A DNA stretch of 64,000 nucleotides. Source: an uncultured Clostridia bacterium. GTDB lineage: Bacteria; Bacillota; Clostridia; Christensenellales; Borkfalkiaceae. Of the stretch, positions 23,717 through 31,896 are shown one piece after another; the first letter of the stretch is position 1; each line of letters begins with the position of its first letter. The position numbers and the translations under genes were made by a program. The stretch covers positions 1 to 64,000 of the forward strand of contig CALVUR010000003.1 in the NCBI GenBank assembly GCA_944363645.1, given 5' to 3'. A model generated the notes under the pieces. The model was not told the origin of the DNA. It made no database searches and saw only the letters and a list, made by a program, of their open reading frames with translations.

Positions 23717-25171
23717 TTAGCCTTGTTGCTTTTTCTTTTTAAATTTGGAAAAGATTTGATCCCTAAATAGGATAATGTTGAGCAAGATAAACATGCCGAT
23801 TACTACCCCTAAAACAAGATATGTTTGATCGGGTGCCATGGGTGCCAACAACATAAGCGGGAAGCCAAACAAAATTGCCGGAAGTTGTTGATAAACAAGG
23901 TTGCTTGCGGCAGGTGTTTTATAGTCTGGATCTATTTCGTGAAGCAAGACCATACCCGTTGATGCTGTACCGGTAAGCATGCCGTACATTGCCAAAAATT
24001 GTTCGTCTTTGTATGCTGGGAAAAGTTTGTCGCAGATAAACTTGCAGTAAAAGAAGGTTGCAACAGTACCGATAACAGCCATGATTAAAAGTACGTGCCA
24101 ATAGTTTGCAAGAAGTTGAATTTCGATTGCGGCAAAGCCAGCAACAATCATAAGGTCAAACGCAAAGCCTGTAATACGAGCCATTAAATAGTTGTTTACA
24201 TATTCGTGCTTTACTACATTTTTCTTTCTTAAACCTTTTAAGATAACCTTTAATAAAACGGCGAAAAGCGCACCGATTAAGAAGTTGAAGCCGTAAACTG
24301 TTTCTTTCATTGAAGGAAGAAGTGCTGAAAGCCCCCACATAACAAGGTTTGAAACGGCATAGCAACCTAAAACGAGAGCAAACTGAACAGACATTTTATC
24401 CATACTTTCGGTAAAAGGAACTTCGTCATCTGCCAAAAATTCCTTTACTTCGTGTGTCTGTCCCATTTCTTCAACGGTTTTCAATCTACCCTTTTTGCGC
24501 ATTAAGTGAAGGTAAATTACACCGCCGATACTTGCGCTTAAAAAGCCGAGTGCGGCAATGGTCAAACCGAAGTTTGCACCACCGATAAAGCCGTGTTTTG
24601 TTTCGTAAACTGTGCCCCAGTTGAGTGCTTGACCTGTGCCTTGACCGTAGCCAAACGCCAATAACACGCCAGAGCCTTTAAAAAGTTCTGGTAAAAGTGT
24701 GAGCGATAAAGTTATTGTAATAATTAAGCCTAAGCCGGCTTGTAACAAATACCCTAAAACGGTGTGAACACCGCTGTTGAAAACTTCTTTAACCCTTTCT
24801 TTTTTGGTGCTTGATTTTTCTTCATTTTTAAGTGTTGAAGCGATAAAGCCAAGTGCCAAGCAGTGGTAAGTGATAAGATAAAGCATCTTTAAGCCGTTAC
24901 CACCAAAATATTCGATATCGAAGATGTTTTTATAATTACCTAACTCATCTTTACCAACAATCATGGTGTAAGTAAAGGATACGATAAGTAAAATTAAGCC
25001 ACCCAAAACCGAAGTTGGAATAAGAGATTTTCTTATAAAGCCCACTTTTCTTTTTAAAACATTTGCAAGGATTAAACTTAACAATAAAATTGCCAAGATG
25101 TTGATAAATCCCCAAGCATTAAAGTCCCAAAAATTCCCTGCTTGTTCTGCTGTCGCCAGAAGGTTGAACAT
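23717..25171 (-). CDS. gltS: GltS-type sodium/glutamate symporter
   Basis: The 484-residue integral membrane protein has two inverted repeats of helices and the GltS-family loop LLAFGYGQGTGQALNWGTVYE, followed by GGANFGLTIAALGFL. A second related stretch, MYGMLTGTASTGMVLLHEIDP, lies in the C-terminal half. It is longer than E. coli GltS (about 400) because of a charged loop around residues 220-265. GTAGGAGGAG gives a strong start at 25171. The start lies inside the 3' end of the acyltransferase gene (53-base overlap). Substrate assignment is by family only. Confidence 0.85.
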   Translation of the reverse strand: MFNLLATAEQAGNFWDFNAWGFINILAILLLSLILANVLKRKVGFIRKSLIPTSVLGGLILLIVSFTYTMIVGKDELGNYKNIFDIEYFGGNGLKMLYLITYHCLALGFIASTLKNEEKSSTKKERVKEVFNSGVHTVLGYLLQAGLGLIITITLSLTLLPELFKGSGVLLAFGYGQGTGQALNWGTVYETKHGFIGGANFGLTIAALGFLSASIGGVIYLHLMRKKGRLKTVEEMGQTHEVKEFLADDEVPFTESMDKMSVQFALVLGCYAVSNLVMWGLSALLPSMKETVYGFNFLIGALFAVLLKVILKGLRKKNVVKHEYVNNYLMARITGFAFDLMIVAGFAAIEIQLLANYWHVLLIMAVIGTVATFFYCKFICDKLFPAYKDEQFLAMYGMLTGTASTGMVLLHEIDPDYKTPAASNLVYQQLPAILFGFPLMLLAPMAPDQTYLVLGVVIGMFILLNIILFRDQIFSKFKKKKQQG

Positions 25172-26369
25172 AAACTCCTCCTACTAAATTGTTTTTGTAA
25201 TGATAAAAAATGTTTACATAAATTAAAACTGTAAACCTTTCACTGCCGTGAAGTTGATAAATTTTATCGCCCACGTAAAAGGCTTCAGTGTTGCTGTTTT
25301 GCGCCGTAGTTGCCGAAATATCGTCAAATAAAAATGTGGTAACATTGTTGCCATCAACTACTTCATAACGGTTTGCGTAAAGTTTAATGGTGGCATCTTT
25401 ATGAAGAATTTTTGGTTTTTTATAGTGCGCAGTTTCCACCAAAGTTGCAACGTCTTCAAAAATTGGCGTTTCAAAGTATGGCGTTAAGTCAAGGTTGGTG
25501 ATAAAGTTTTCTTGATACCTATACCAATCATCAAGCCTTGTAAATGGAAAATCGCCGTTTACAGGAACGAGTGATAAATGCTTGTCATACATAAGTTTTA
25601 CACCGCAATTTGGACATTCTACAAACTGACCGTTTGAGTAAAGTTTTACGATTTTTTTGCATTTAGGGCAAACGTAATACGCCCTTTCCATAAACTCTGC
25701 ACTGTGCTTATTACTATAAACATTGTCGCCCACATTATCAAATTCGTTAAAGTAAATGGCGTCTTTTATCATTTGATAACATTGCTCTTCAGAAAAGTCC
25801 TTATATTCGTCGTACTCGATAATCTTTTTAACAGAAACTTCAACAGGCCACTTTCTTATGTTAGACGCAAACCTTGGGTGTGCACCAAAACCGCCTTTTA
25901 TTTGCACGCACAAAATGGGAAGTTTTAAAATTTTAATAAGTGCGCCGATTGCCGGTTTTATATACCCTGTTTCGCCAGAGTATGTGCGGTTGCCTTCGGG
26001 GAAAATGGCGATTGTGCCACCTTCTTTTTTAACACGAAGCATGGTCATAACGGCTTTTACGTCGGTGGCATTTTTCTTGATAGGAATGGGCGCAACGGCA
26101 AAGTGCAACAACTTTGACAAAAAGCCCTTTTCATACAAATCTTCACTTGCGACGTAATATATCGTGCGTTTTAAAAGTAAACTTACGAAAAACTGATCCC
26201 AAAGTGCTTGGTGGTTTGACACAACAAAGTATTGGCGTCTGCCAATGTCAGGTTTTTTAAATTTTATCTTGTATTTTAATTTTGCATGCAAAAAAAAGAA
26301 TGGATAAAATAAGCCCGTAATCACTTTGTGTCTTAATTTTACCCATTTATTCTTTTTCTTTTTAGCCAT
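25119..26369 (-). CDS. PlsC-like acyltransferase with zinc ribbon
   Basis: The N-terminal 1-acyl-glycerol-3-phosphate acyltransferase domain has the catalytic NHQALWDQ (HX4D) near residue 52 and FPEGNRTYSG near 125. At about residues 233-258 a four-Cys zinc ribbon (CPKCKKIVKL...ECPNCG) follows, then a beta-rich C-terminal domain of about 130 residues. Ordinary PlsC is about 200-250 residues, so the ribbon and extra domain are unusual. The last codons overlap gltS, whose Shine-Dalgarno encodes part of NNLVGGVYV. It probably acts at the membrane in phospholipid synthesis. The 389 bases upstream to 26758 hold only T-rich sequence and the divergent exonuclease promoter. Confidence 0.82.
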   Translation of the reverse strand: MAKKKKNKWVKLRHKVITGLFYPFFFLHAKLKYKIKFKKPDIGRRQYFVVSNHQALWDQFFVSLLLKRTIYYVASEDLYEKGFLSKLLHFAVAPIPIKKNATDVKAVMTMLRVKKEGGTIAIFPEGNRTYSGETGYIKPAIGALIKILKLPILCVQIKGGFGAHPRFASNIRKWPVEVSVKKIIEYDEYKDFSEEQCYQMIKDAIYFNEFDNVGDNVYSNKHSAEFMERAYYVCPKCKKIVKLYSNGQFVECPNCGVKLMYDKHLSLVPVNGDFPFTRLDDWYRYQENFITNLDLTPYFETPIFEDVATLVETAHYKKPKILHKDATIKLYANRYEVVDGNNVTTFLFDDISATTAQNSNTEAFYVGDKIYQLHGSERFTVLIYVNIFYHYKNNLVGGVYVQPSGDSRTSREFLGL

Positions 26370-26687
26370 CTAATCACCAAATAGGTGTAAACCACTTTTA
26401 CACCTTGCTATATAATTATTTATTATATATATTATCATCATTTCGTATAAACTCAAAATGTATTAAGTGAAAATTTTACAAAATTTACATTTATTTTTGA
26501 ACTTTTTTGCTTTTTTGTCTGCTTTTGTGCTTTTTTCGCCTTTTTATTGCTTTTTATTTACCAACCTAAATTTTGCCAACTAAATTTTATATAATCGCTT
26601 TAAACTGCGCCCCATAAAGCAATTTACCCATAACACGTTATTAGTTTTGTTAAAATTTACCAATTTTTTAGCACAATCTTATTTTAG

Positions 26688-26716
26688 TTGAATGTTTAAA
26701 ACAAGTGTGGTATAAT
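26688..26716 (+). promoter_or_regulatory. promoter of the exonuclease gene
   Basis: TTGAAT, 17-base spacer, TATAAT, 42 bases before the start codon. Confidence 0.8.
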
Positions 26717-26758
26717 ATGACCAAACAAAAATTTACACCGAAAACTTAAAAGGAATTT

Positions 26759-27358
26759 ATGATATTATATTTTGATACGGAAACGACAGGTTTAAGACCA
26801 GGTCATATAATTCAACTTGCCTACATTTTAGATTACGGCGACAATGTAATTGCCAAAAATTTTTATTTTAAAGTGGAATATATTGAGCCGTCAGCAATGG
26901 CTGTACACGGCATTACCCTTGAAAAACTGAATACATTGTCGGGTGGCAAGGTTTTTTATGACCACATTAACGAGATTGAAAAAGATTTTTTAAGTGCTGA
27001 TTTATTGGTTGCGCACAACTTTACTTTTGACTTTTATTTTATGGTAAACGAGTTTAAACTTAACTTTAAACAATTCCAATTTAAAGAAAGTTTTGATACC
27101 ATGAAATACTTTACACCCATTTTAAAATTACCAACCGGGCGTGGAAAACACTTAAAGTACCCAAAACTTAACGAACTTTTTACATACTTTGATGTTTACC
27201 CATTTGAAATAGCAAAATTTTGTCAAGAAAAGTTTAATTTATCTATCGATCATCCGCACGATGCCGCTTTTGATACAGCCGCCATGTTTTTGGCAGTAAA
27301 AAACGCTTGCGAGAAAATTAGCGAATTTGACGAAAAATTAAGTAAGTATTTAAACTAA
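26759..27358 (+). CDS. DnaQ-like 3'-5' exonuclease (DEDDh)
   Basis: The 199-residue stand-alone exonuclease has ExoI YFDTETTGLRPG (residues 4-15), ExoII VAHNFTFDFYFM and ExoIII HPHDAAFDTAAMF with the catalytic His and last Asp. All four acidic residues and the His are present. It resembles the epsilon proofreading subunit but is not fused to a polymerase, so proofreading or RNA/DNA trimming are both possible. AAGGAATTT precedes the ATG. It has its own promoter, and an R37 copy probably forms the terminator. Confidence 0.88.
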   Translation: MILYFDTETTGLRPGHIIQLAYILDYGDNVIAKNFYFKVEYIEPSAMAVHGITLEKLNTLSGGKVFYDHINEIEKDFLSADLLVAHNFTFDFYFMVNEFKLNFKQFQFKESFDTMKYFTPILKLPTGRGKHLKYPKLNELFTYFDVYPFEIAKFCQEKFNLSIDHPHDAAFDTAAMFLAVKNACEKISEFDEKLSKYLN

Positions 27359-27387
27359 ATTTTATCATAAATCAATATTAAAATGTA

Positions 27388-27424
27388 AAAAAGTGGGGCT
27401 ATAAGCCCGAAATCGCCACTTTTT
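27388..27424 (+). repeat. R37 repeat copy 14, terminator-like
   Basis: AAAAAGTGG / CCACTTTTT makes a 9-bp outer stem around GGGCTATAAGCCC, with T on both sides, 30 bases after the exonuclease stop. It probably doubles as the exonuclease terminator. Confidence 0.88.
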
Positions 27425-27565
27425 TGTAAATTTTAAAGCCCCTTGTTTAAAAAAATTTACTTTAGTAATTTAAATTTAAAAAGTATGTGAAATTATATTT
27501 TTATTTCTAAAAAATAATTGTCAAATACAATACAATGTGCTATCATATAAAAGTAACTTTTAAAT

Positions 27566-27706
27566 TGCGGTTACAAACATAAAATCTGCCAAAATTTATG
27601 GCAAAAAAATATTTTGACCAATAAAATATAAACGACCTATTGTTTTGCGGTAGGCGTTTAATTTTGTCTTTTGACAAACAAAATATTAAAAATTACAAAG
27701 GAAAAT
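27566..27706 (+). promoter_or_regulatory. structured leader before the MATE gene
   Basis: The leader contains TGCCA / TGGCA (27587-27603) and a longer hairpin TAAACGaCCTA / TAGGCGTTTA at 27629-27660. The latter is followed by ATTTTGTCTTTT and then the gene's ribosome binding site. It may be an attenuator of the exporter, but I cannot match it to a known riboswitch. 27425-27565 holds only AT-rich sequence. Confidence 0.35.
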
Positions 27707-29098
27707 ATGAAATATACATTAAAAGACATTTTTGGCAACAAAACATTTAATAAACTTGTTGTTGCGATTGCCCTGCCAATAGTTTTGCAAAACGGCATCA
27801 CCAACTTAGTAAGTTTACTTGACAACATTATGATTGGTCAAGTGGGCATTGAGGAAATGAATGGCGTTTCCATTGTAAACCAACTAATGTTTGTGTTTAA
27901 CCTTTGCATTTTTGGTGCGGTTTCTGGCGCAGGCATATTTACGGCGCAATTTTACGGGCGTGGCGACAGCGAAAACATGCGCTATACCGTAAGATACAAA
28001 ATTTATTCTGCAGTGGTTGCGGTAATTTTGTTTGGCGTAATTTTAATTGCCCTATCAGATGTGCTTATAAGGTTTTACATAACCCCGGATGGTTCTGGCG
28101 CAGACCCCGAAAGGACTGCCGTGCTTGGCAAAGAATATTTGTTTGTTGCAATTTGGCAACTACCATTTTTTGCACTTGCCCAAGTTTATGCCGGCACTTT
28201 AAGGGAAGCAAATCAAACCAAAATACCAATGCTTTCAAGTTTTGCGGCATTTTTGGCAAACTTTTTAGGCAATTACATTTTGATTTTTGGTAAACTTGGA
28301 CTTCCCGCAATGGGGGTAAAGGGTGCTGCCATTGCAACAGTTATCGCAAGGTTTATTGAATGCTCTATTTTAGTAATTTACTCACACACCCACACACAAA
28401 CCCACCCAGCGTTTAAAGGACTTTATTCTTCATTTAAAGTACCAAAACAACTTACCATTAACATCACCAAAAAGGGCTTGCCCATCTTGATTAACGAAAC
28501 GCTTTGGGCGGTAGGTGTTGCGGTTTTGGCACTATGCTATTCTTTACGTGGGCTTGCGGTTGTAAACGCTTACACCATCGCATCAACCATCAACAACCTG
28601 TTTTCAGTTGTACTGCTTGCGCTTGGTAACGCCGTTGCAATTATACTTGGTAACTACCTTGGCGCTGGCAAAAAGGAAGAAGCCGTTATTGCAAACGTAA
28701 GGCTTGTTTCAATCTCGGTCGCATCATCAATTATCATCGGCATTGTACTTGCATCAATTTCGTGGGTGTTCCCTGAACTATATAAGACCACCGAAGAAAT
28801 TAAACAACTTGCAACGTCATTTATCTTTATCTTTGCAGTGTTTATGCCGGTAAATTCCTATATAAACTGCACCTATTTTACACTACGGTCTGGGGGTAAA
28901 ACCATAATCACCTTCTTATTCGATAGTGTGTTTGAATGCTTTTTAGCAGTGCCAACTGCCTATATACTTGTATCATTTACCACCCTTTCAACCCCAATAA
29001 TTTATGCTATTGTTTTGGCACTTTGGTTTATAAAGGTTGTTGCTGGTATTATTTTGATTAAAAAACGCATTTGGCTTAACAACTTAACAGAAATTTAA
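27707..29098 (+). CDS. MATE-family multidrug exporter
   Basis: The 463-residue cation-coupled exporter has twelve predicted helices in two MatE domains. It opens MKYTLKDIFGNKTFNKLVVAIALPIVLQNGITNLVSLLDNIMIGQVG, the classic NorM/DinF start. AAAGGAAAAT places the start at 27707 rather than at the upstream in-frame codon at 27671. A hairpin-rich leader precedes it and a terminator follows. Substrates cannot be predicted; toxic cations are usual for the family. Confidence 0.9.
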   Translation: MKYTLKDIFGNKTFNKLVVAIALPIVLQNGITNLVSLLDNIMIGQVGIEEMNGVSIVNQLMFVFNLCIFGAVSGAGIFTAQFYGRGDSENMRYTVRYKIYSAVVAVILFGVILIALSDVLIRFYITPDGSGADPERTAVLGKEYLFVAIWQLPFFALAQVYAGTLREANQTKIPMLSSFAAFLANFLGNYILIFGKLGLPAMGVKGAAIATVIARFIECSILVIYSHTHTQTHPAFKGLYSSFKVPKQLTINITKKGLPILINETLWAVGVAVLALCYSLRGLAVVNAYTIASTINNLFSVVLLALGNAVAIILGNYLGAGKKEEAVIANVRLVSISVASSIIIGIVLASISWVFPELYKTTEEIKQLATSFIFIFAVFMPVNSYINCTYFTLRSGGKTIITFLFDSVFECFLAVPTAYILVSFTTLSTPIIYAIVLALWFIKVVAGIILIKKRIWLNNLTEI

Positions 29099-29102
29099 CT
29101 TT

Positions 29103-29129
29103 TAAGGGCTTGTTTTTAAGCCCTTTTTT
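29103..29129 (+). terminator. MATE gene terminator
   Basis: AAGGGCTT / AAGCCCTT plus T run, directly after the stop. Confidence 0.88.
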
Positions 29130-29164
29130 GTTTTCTTAATATTAAAATTGCCGACAGCGATATA

Positions 29165-29201
29165 AAAAATATGCCGATAACGGGCTTATAGGCGGATTTT
29201 T
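29165..29201 (-). repeat. R37 repeat copy 15
   Basis: Full copy with arm AAAAATATGCC and core CGATAACGGGCTTATAGGCGG, downstream of the MATE terminator. The remaining gap to 29364 has no gene. Confidence 0.86.
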
Positions 29202-29364
29202 TATAAATTTTACACTTTTAAAGCCCTTTTAAATTTAACTTTTTCGCTTAAAATTTTGCTTACATTAAAAAATAAGTCAAATGGCAATTTTTGCCTTAAA
29301 GTTGCCCATATTTTAGGGGCGAAAAAATTACATATAATAAAGTATATGACTTAAACTTAATTTA

Positions 29365-29392
29365 TTGACTTTAAATTTTTTTGTGGTATAAT
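29365..29392 (+). promoter_or_regulatory. promoter of the endonuclease-lipoprotein operon
   Basis: TTGACT, 16-base spacer, TATAAT, 57 bases before the start. Confidence 0.75.
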
Positions 29393-29448
29393 AAATTTAA
29401 CGCTAAATTGCTTTTTAATGCAAAATTTCAAGCGACACGAGGACAAAT

Positions 29449-30900
29449 ATGGCAAGAAAGTATGGTAGAATTTTGCTTTTAACAAGTATTGTTTGTTTTT
29501 TAATGATGTTTGCCTTTACAAATGTACTCGATTTAAACGGTAAAATTACCACAGCCCAACCAACTAAGGTAAACGCCGTAACAAGTACTGATTATTACGC
29601 AGGCTTAAACACATCATTAACCGGCGAAAGTTTCAGATCGGAACTTGCAAAACTTATCACAAACACACAAACTTATAACACAACTTATGATGAATTAAGG
29701 AACGTCTTTAAATATTCTGACGCAGACCCTGATGTTTCTGGTAATATTATTTGGTTCTATACAGGTACTTCATTTAAATTTAACGGCTCTTTTACTTCTG
29801 GCACAAACCGTGAACACGTATGGCCAAAAAATGCTGGTAAAGCCTTCCCTGAAAAGACCTATGCTGGCTCTGACGCACACCACTTAAGACCGGCTAACTC
29901 AAGTTTAAATAGTTCAAGGGGCAACAACAACTTTGGTGAAGTTGCAACAACAAACGCCAACATCGTTAAAGAAAACAGTAAAACGGCATATAAGTACCTT
30001 TGCTATCAAGCAAACTCTGTTTTCTATCCCGGCGAAACCTTTAGGGGCGCAACGGCACGTATTTTAATGTATGTGCAAACACGTTGGGGCGACACTTACA
30101 ACTTAAAGTTTGTGCTTGGCAAGGGCGAAAGCAAAACCATTGGTGATATCGAAGACCTTTTAAAATGGCACTACATGGAACCACCCACAGAACTTGAAAA
30201 GATTAGAAACGACTATATCGAAACCATACAAGGCAACCGCAACCCATTTATCGACCACCCAGAGTTTGCAACAAAAATTTACTGCTATGACGGGGAAAGT
30301 TATAACACTACATTACAAAACGTAGCAAAACAATACGATAAATACACAAACGCAACCGAAGTTGCCCAAACACTTACCCTTACCCCATCAAGTGCAACGC
30401 TTGAAGTTGGTGAGACCACAACAATCGTACCAACCGTTACACCTGTAAACTCAACAACAAATTACACCTATCAATCAAGCAACCAAAGCGTTGCAACGGT
30501 TAATAGTAACGGCGTTGTTACTGCAGTTGGCGAAGGTAGTACAACAATCACCGTAACGGAAACTGTTTCTGGCTTAACAAAGACGGCAACAATCGCCGTA
30601 CCAACCACACAAACCCCTGGCGATGCGCAAGACTTTAAGACATACGTAATCATGGCAAAGGCAAAACTTGGTGAAAGCACTTGCTATGAATACATTGTAA
30701 AGGCGCTTAACGCTTACAACCAATTGGACGAAGAAACAAAGGTTACCGTTTATAACGAATATCAAACATTGCTTGAAGTTATCAATAGTTATAACGAACA
30801 AACCGTGCTTGCAAACGGCGTAAAGGACCAAGTAGCAAATGACGTTGCGTTAGTTGTTCCCCTTTCAGCACAAGAAAAGAAACAAACGGTAGGTGAATAA
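29449..30900 (+). CDS. secreted endonuclease I with a Big_2 domain
   Basis: An N-terminal signal/anchor (residues 7-27) precedes an endonuclease I (EndA/NucM) domain at about residues 45-270. The His-metal core is NREHVWPKNAG and the substrate/metal loop is SDAHHLRPANSSLNSSRGNNNFGE. A bacterial Ig-like Big_2 domain follows (about 302-385, TLTLTPSSATLEVGETTTIVPTVTP...GVVTAVGEGSTTITV), then an alpha-helical tail. This is a nonspecific nuclease acting outside the cell, perhaps wall-attached through the Ig-like domain. The downstream lipoprotein start is close enough for coupling. Uptake of nucleotides from extracellular DNA is a plausible role. Confidence 0.88.
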   Translation: MARKYGRILLLTSIVCFLMMFAFTNVLDLNGKITTAQPTKVNAVTSTDYYAGLNTSLTGESFRSELAKLITNTQTYNTTYDELRNVFKYSDADPDVSGNIIWFYTGTSFKFNGSFTSGTNREHVWPKNAGKAFPEKTYAGSDAHHLRPANSSLNSSRGNNNFGEVATTNANIVKENSKTAYKYLCYQANSVFYPGETFRGATARILMYVQTRWGDTYNLKFVLGKGESKTIGDIEDLLKWHYMEPPTELEKIRNDYIETIQGNRNPFIDHPEFATKIYCYDGESYNTTLQNVAKQYDKYTNATEVAQTLTLTPSSATLEVGETTTIVPTVTPVNSTTNYTYQSSNQSVATVNSNGVVTAVGEGSTTITVTETVSGLTKTATIAVPTTQTPGDAQDFKTYVIMAKAKLGESTCYEYIVKALNAYNQLDEETKVTVYNEYQTLLEVINSYNEQTVLANGVKDQVANDVALVVPLSAQEKKQTVGE

Positions 30901-30901
30901 G

Positions 30902-31582
30902 ATGAAGAGATTTTTAACTTTACTTTTAGTTTTATGTTTAGTAGGCTTATTTGCTGGTTGTAGTTATATTCCACCACAATCAACAGGCTCTTCAGACTCA
31001 AGCACAAGTTCATCTGGAACGGAAGTTACACCCCCCGATATTGTTACCGCTGAAGATGTGATTGAACAAATTAACGGATTTTTGGCACAAAATTACACCA
31101 CAATCAATATCAGTGTAAACACCAAAAACAGCGCATTTAATTTGACCGATACATTTAAAATCACCTTTGGCTTAAACAAAAAGACCGTTGAATACTCTAT
31201 CACAAAATTAAACCAAATCACCGTAAGTGGCGATCAAATTGTTTTGCCGGAAAGTCAAAAAACAACTTACACCGGCGTTTGTGAAGTTTTAAATGACGGT
31301 ACAGTAAATTTTGTAAGCGGTGATGAAGTTAATTACGATTTTTCAAGCGTTGGCATGCCAAAGATCACACTTGACATAGCAAACCTTACTGAAACTGCCT
31401 TTACAAAATACTCTTTTTCAGCAAACGTTGTAAGCGTACCTACCCTTTTTAACAATCAAGATATGGTTGCTGCCCAAGGTGAAATTATGGTAAACTTTGC
31501 TGAAACATTGACAAAACTTACTGTAACTTATGTCAACCAAGACGGTTATACAATTAAAGCAGTTTATAGTTTTACAAAGTAA
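30902..31582 (+). CDS. lipoprotein of unknown function
   Basis: The 226-residue protein has lipobox LFAGC (Cys at residue 19), a Ser/Thr-rich linker (STGSSDSSTSSSGTEVTPP) and a beta-rich domain with no family I recognise. AGGTGAATAAG lies over the end of the endonuclease gene and points to ATG 30902 rather than the GTG at 30893. Its stop-start spacing of one base to the endonuclease gene suggests the two proteins act together at the cell surface. Confidence 0.78.
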   Translation: MKRFLTLLLVLCLVGLFAGCSYIPPQSTGSSDSSTSSSGTEVTPPDIVTAEDVIEQINGFLAQNYTTINISVNTKNSAFNLTDTFKITFGLNKKTVEYSITKLNQITVSGDQIVLPESQKTTYTGVCEVLNDGTVNFVSGDEVNYDFSSVGMPKITLDIANLTETAFTKYSFSANVVSVPTLFNNQDMVAAQGEIMVNFAETLTKLTVTYVNQDGYTIKAVYSFTK

Positions 31583-31597
31583 AAACTTAAAAGATAA

Positions 31598-31629
31598 TAA
31601 AAAACCGCAATGATTATTGCGGTTTTTTT
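31598..31629 (+). terminator. terminator of the endonuclease-lipoprotein operon
   Basis: AAAAACCGCAAT / ATTGCGGTTTTT with T run. Confidence 0.92.
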
Positions 31630-31669
31630 ATTTTTTTAAAATTTGCTAAAAACCAACAAATTTTTGCAA

Positions 31670-31705
31670 AAAAATGGCGATAACGGGCTTATAGGCGGAC
31701 TTTTT
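31670..31705 (-). repeat. R37 repeat copy 16
   Basis: Core GGCGATAACGGGCTTATAGG with GCGGACTTTTT; one base short in the left arm. It lies beyond the operon terminator. Confidence 0.9.
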
Positions 31706-31781
31706 ACAATTTTTGCGTTTTAAAAAACCCATCCAAAATTCTTTGTTTTGTTAAAATATTATAAGTTTTTTTAATAACCTA

Positions 31782-31810
31782 TTGAATTTTACAAAAAAGT
31801 ATGTTAAAAT
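31782..31810 (+). promoter_or_regulatory. promoter of the nucleoside kinase gene
   Basis: TTGAAT, 17-base spacer, TAAAAT, 86 bases before the start. Confidence 0.6.
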
Positions 31811-31896
31811 GGTAGTCCAGCGAAAAAAGGAAAAGAATATATATAATATTAGTAAAATACAATAGTTCAAAAAATACTACATAGAGAGGACAATAT

